DNA of 16,350 nt from CAIUPE01 sp046092445 (GTDB lineage: Bacteria > Pseudomonadota > Alphaproteobacteria > Rhizobiales > Beijerinckiaceae). Under the pieces are notes generated by a model. That model was not told the DNA's origin, made no database searches, and was given only the letters and a program-made list of their open reading frames with translations. The first letter of the stretch is position 1. Each line of letters opens with the position of its first letter. A program made the translations under genes and the position numbers. Below, piece after piece: positions 14,227 to 16,350 of this stretch. The stretch lies in the NCBI GenBank assembly GCA_046092445.1, contig JBJTDR010000113.1, positions 1-16,350 of the forward strand, written 5' to 3'.

Positions 14227-15252
14227 ATGAGGCCGAAAGTGACAAATCCGGTAACTGTAGAAGTTTTACGTGGTGAAGCCGTGGAATCCCGCCATAGAGG
14301 GGCCATTTCAATTGTAGATGCTGCTGGAAAGACCATTTTTTCGCTTGGTGACGTCGAAAAGCCGATTTTCCCGCGCTCTGCGATCAAGGCTTTACAGGCG
14401 CTTCCTCTCGTCGAGAGCGGCATTGCGGACCGATTGGGACTAACGGCGCAGGAGATTTCGCTGGCGTGTTCCTCGCATTCCGGCGAGCCAATTCACGTTG
14501 AAACGGCACTTTCCATGCTGAAGAAGGCTGGTAGCGACGCCGACTACCTCGAATGTGGCGCGCATTGGCCGGTTTCAGGCAAAGCGGAGCGGGCGCTGGC
14601 CGCTTCCGGTGAAAAGCCGTCGGCGCTCCACAATAATTGCTCAGGGAAGCATTCGGGCTTTATCTGCCTGTCCTGCGGTCTTGACGAGGATCCGAAGGGA
14701 TATATCGGATCAGAACACCGCGTACAGCGCGAGATCAGGGCTGCTGGCGAGGAAGTGACAGGGTTTTCCTATCTAGACGCGTTTACGGGCATTGATGGCT
14801 GCTCGATCCCGACCTATGCGGTGCCATTGAAGGCACTGGCGCTTGGCTTTGCCCGATTCGGGACGGGGTATGGCCTCGACAAGAAGCGGGCGGAGGCAGC
14901 GCAGCGCATCCGCGAAGCTGTTGCACAGTATCCGCTGCTTGTTGCAGGGACAGGCCGGTTCGATACTGAAGTCATGAACCTCTTCGGGACAAGACTTTTC
15001 ATGAAAACGGGTGCGGAAGGTGTTTATTGTGCGACAATGCCCGAGCAAGGCCTCGGTATTGCGGTCAAATGCGACGATGGCGAGGGGCGTGCAGCCCAAG
15101 TTATACTCGGTGCGATCATCCAGCACTTCCTTCCGATGTCGGAGACCGAGCGTCAAGAGCTGACTAAACTGGCAGAGCCCGTGTTGCGAAACTGGAACGG
15201 GATCGATGTAGGACGGCTCAAATCGGTACTCGACTTCACCAAGACTAGTTAA
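14227..15252 (+). CDS. L-asparaginase, Rhizobium etli type (asparaginase II, class 3, zinc)
   Basis: Hydrolyses asparagine to aspartate and ammonia. The 341 residues belong to the R. etli asparaginase family, unrelated to the bacterial-type AnsA/AnsB folds and resembling serine beta-lactamase-like enzymes. Residues known from the R. etli enzyme are present with a constant offset of three: the Ser51-Ala-Ile-Lys54 tetrad (Ser48/Lys51 there), Ser83 in CSSHSGEP, and the zinc ligands Cys138 and Lys141 in NNCSGKHSG and Cys192 in GIDGCSIPTY. GTGRFDTEVM and KTGAEGVY are further family blocks. ATG at 14227 has no good ribosome-binding site. A GTG four codons later (14239) has AGG upstream and is an alternative. 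It diverges from ugd across 144 bp. No transporter or regulator for asparagine is adjacent. Confidence 0.92.
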   Translation: MRPKVTNPVTVEVLRGEAVESRHRGAISIVDAAGKTIFSLGDVEKPIFPRSAIKALQALPLVESGIADRLGLTAQEISLACSSHSGEPIHVETALSMLKKAGSDADYLECGAHWPVSGKAERALAASGEKPSALHNNCSGKHSGFICLSCGLDEDPKGYIGSEHRVQREIRAAGEEVTGFSYLDAFTGIDGCSIPTYAVPLKALALGFARFGTGYGLDKKRAEAAQRIREAVAQYPLLVAGTGRFDTEVMNLFGTRLFMKTGAEGVYCATMPEQGLGIAVKCDDGEGRAAQVILGAIIQHFLPMSETERQELTKLAEPVLRNWNGIDVGRLKSVLDFTKTS

Positions 15253-15382
15253 CGGGTTTATCTTGTCCTAATTTGGTCATGATTTCCGGGTAGCCCGTCC
15301 ATACTTTCGTGGCGACTTCATTTGTCAGGAAAATACTCTCTTAATCTTTATGCCCGAATCTGAAAGTCCTGTGTTTACTGTC

Positions 15383-16350
15383 ATGACTCATGTCCAACAC
15401 CGCGTATTTCCATGGAACTTAAAAATAAAAGTCCTTTGTTTATCGATGCTTGTTTTCACGGGATGCTCCACTCTACCAGATGTTTCACCGGTAAAGTCGG
15501 GTGTTGGAAGTCCAGCTAAAACAACCAGCACGCTTGTTCCGCTTTATGTGGTGTCGACCCGCAAGGCGGAGACCGAGCGGGCACAGAGCAGCGACCTCGC
15601 CAGGGATACGCGGTTTCTTGTGAGTTCCGTCAGCATCCCGCCGGGCCATCAACCGGGCGTGATCGAACAACCCTCCTTCGGGAGCGCCAACAAGGCATCC
15701 CATTTCGTATTTGCCGGCCAGCGTGATCTCGACGAGCAGTCCTTCAAGTCCGAGATTGCGATGCAGATCTCGGGACGCGTCGGCGTGAATCGCGATGTGC
15801 TGGTGTATGTGCACGGCTTTAATACGGGCTATGACGAGGCGCGGTTCCGGCTTGCGCAGATTGTGGAAGATTCGGACTTTACCGGCATCCCGGTTTTGTT
15901 CACATGGCCCTCGCGGAACAAGGTGCTCGCGTATGGCGCCGACAAGGAAAGTGCTACGGCCTCGCGCGACGCGCTCGAGCAGGCGCTAACTGATTTGAGC
16001 GAAACGGCGGGGATTGGCAGGATCCATATTCTCGCGCATTCGATGGGCACATGGCTGACCATGGAGGCGATGCGCCAGCACGCCATGGCCGGACAAGCAA
16101 ATCTCAACGGGAAGATCGGCGAGATTATGCTCGCGGCACCCGATATCGATCTCGATGTGTTCCGCTCGCAGCTTGCCCGCGTCGGCAAGGTGACGCGCAT
16201 CTCGCTCTTCGCCTCGACGGATGACAGAGCCTTGTCGCTCTCGAGCGTTCTGGCGGGTGACCGGCAGCGGCTGGGGGCGCTTGACCTGACCAATCCGAAG
16301 CACCGCGAGGAGATTACGAGCCTGGGCGTGCGGGTGTATGATCTGACAGG
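15383..16350 (+). CDS. Putative lipoprotein alpha/beta hydrolase, DUF900 family (3' end outside window)
   Basis: The open frame runs off the right edge; 322 codons are visible. The N-terminus has a basic KIK, a hydrophobic segment and VFTGC (Cys28), a reasonable lipobox, so a membrane-anchored lipoprotein is predicted. The hydrolase domain shows VLVYVHGFNTGYDEA (His144, oxyanion-side HG), FTWPSR, the ESATASRDALE segment, the nucleophile Ser220 in AHSMGTWL (A in place of the first G of GxSxG), APDID and Asp280 in STDDRA, the likely acid. The catalytic His should lie just beyond the window. This order matches the DUF900/COG4782 esterase-like family, with unknown substrate. Start is uncertain: ATG 15383 gives a signal peptide of normal length, ATG 15350 adds 11 residues, and neither has a Shine-Dalgarno. 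Confidence 0.8.
   Translation, partial: MTHVQHRVFPWNLKIKVLCLSMLVFTGCSTLPDVSPVKSGVGSPAKTTSTLVPLYVVSTRKAETERAQSSDLARDTRFLVSSVSIPPGHQPGVIEQPSFGSANKASHFVFAGQRDLDEQSFKSEIAMQISGRVGVNRDVLVYVHGFNTGYDEARFRLAQIVEDSDFTGIPVLFTWPSRNKVLAYGADKESATASRDALEQALTDLSETAGIGRIHILAHSMGTWLTMEAMRQHAMAGQANLNGKIGEIMLAAPDIDLDVFRSQLARVGKVTRISLFASTDDRALSLSSVLAGDRQRLGALDLTNPKHREEITSLGVRVYDLT

Overview
The window looks like chromosomal DNA of an alphaproteobacterium. The best lineage marker is a SciP/DUF1153-family protein at 10.0 kb, a family essentially confined to Alphaproteobacteria. Class 2 PyrD, a full-length pyruvate phosphate dikinase and TTGAC-type -35 boxes fit with this. An acetic-acid/Rhodospirillales-type relative is a guess from gene content and is not demonstrated. 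No rRNA, tRNA, CRISPR array, insertion sequence or phage gene was recognised.

Layout, left to right. (1) 1-1772 (+): the 3' part of nadB (cut by the window edge) and nadC, two steps of de novo NAD synthesis, separated by 2 bp. (2) 1797-2448 (-): a higBA toxin-antitoxin pair facing nadC, with an inverted repeat over its promoter. (3) 2551-5229 (-): ppdK, linking pyruvate and PEP. (4) 5378-7711 (-): a NUDIX hydrolase followed by a DppB/DppC-type permease pair that ends in a compact intrinsic terminator. No ATPase or binding protein is present. (5) 7712-8100: a gene-free stretch with a perfect 12-bp palindrome and a consensus -10 box. (6) 8101-12664 (+): an orphan NarL-type response regulator, pyrD, a short SciP-like protein, mog and a RhlE-type DEAD-box helicase with a long structured leader. 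(7) 12781-14082 (-): ugd, convergent with the helicase. (8) 14227-16350 (+): a Rhizobium etli-type zinc asparaginase and the start of a lipid-anchored DUF900 alpha/beta hydrolase that runs off the right end.

The genes are mostly housekeeping and do not form one pathway. nadB and nadC act in sequence. PpdK, PyrD, Mog, Ugd and the asparaginase belong to separate branches of metabolism. The possible accessory elements are higBA, the ATPase-less permease pair with its NUDIX partner, and the composition shift inside ugd. Base composition is uneven: roughly 1-7.7 kb is GC-rich with C/G-ending codons, about 8.1-13.3 kb is clearly more AT-rich, and GC-rich codons return at about 13.35 kb inside ugd. 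I did not find a convincing new multi-gene system. The best leads are the mosaic ugd, the helicase leader, the higBA operator and the permease-only cassette.
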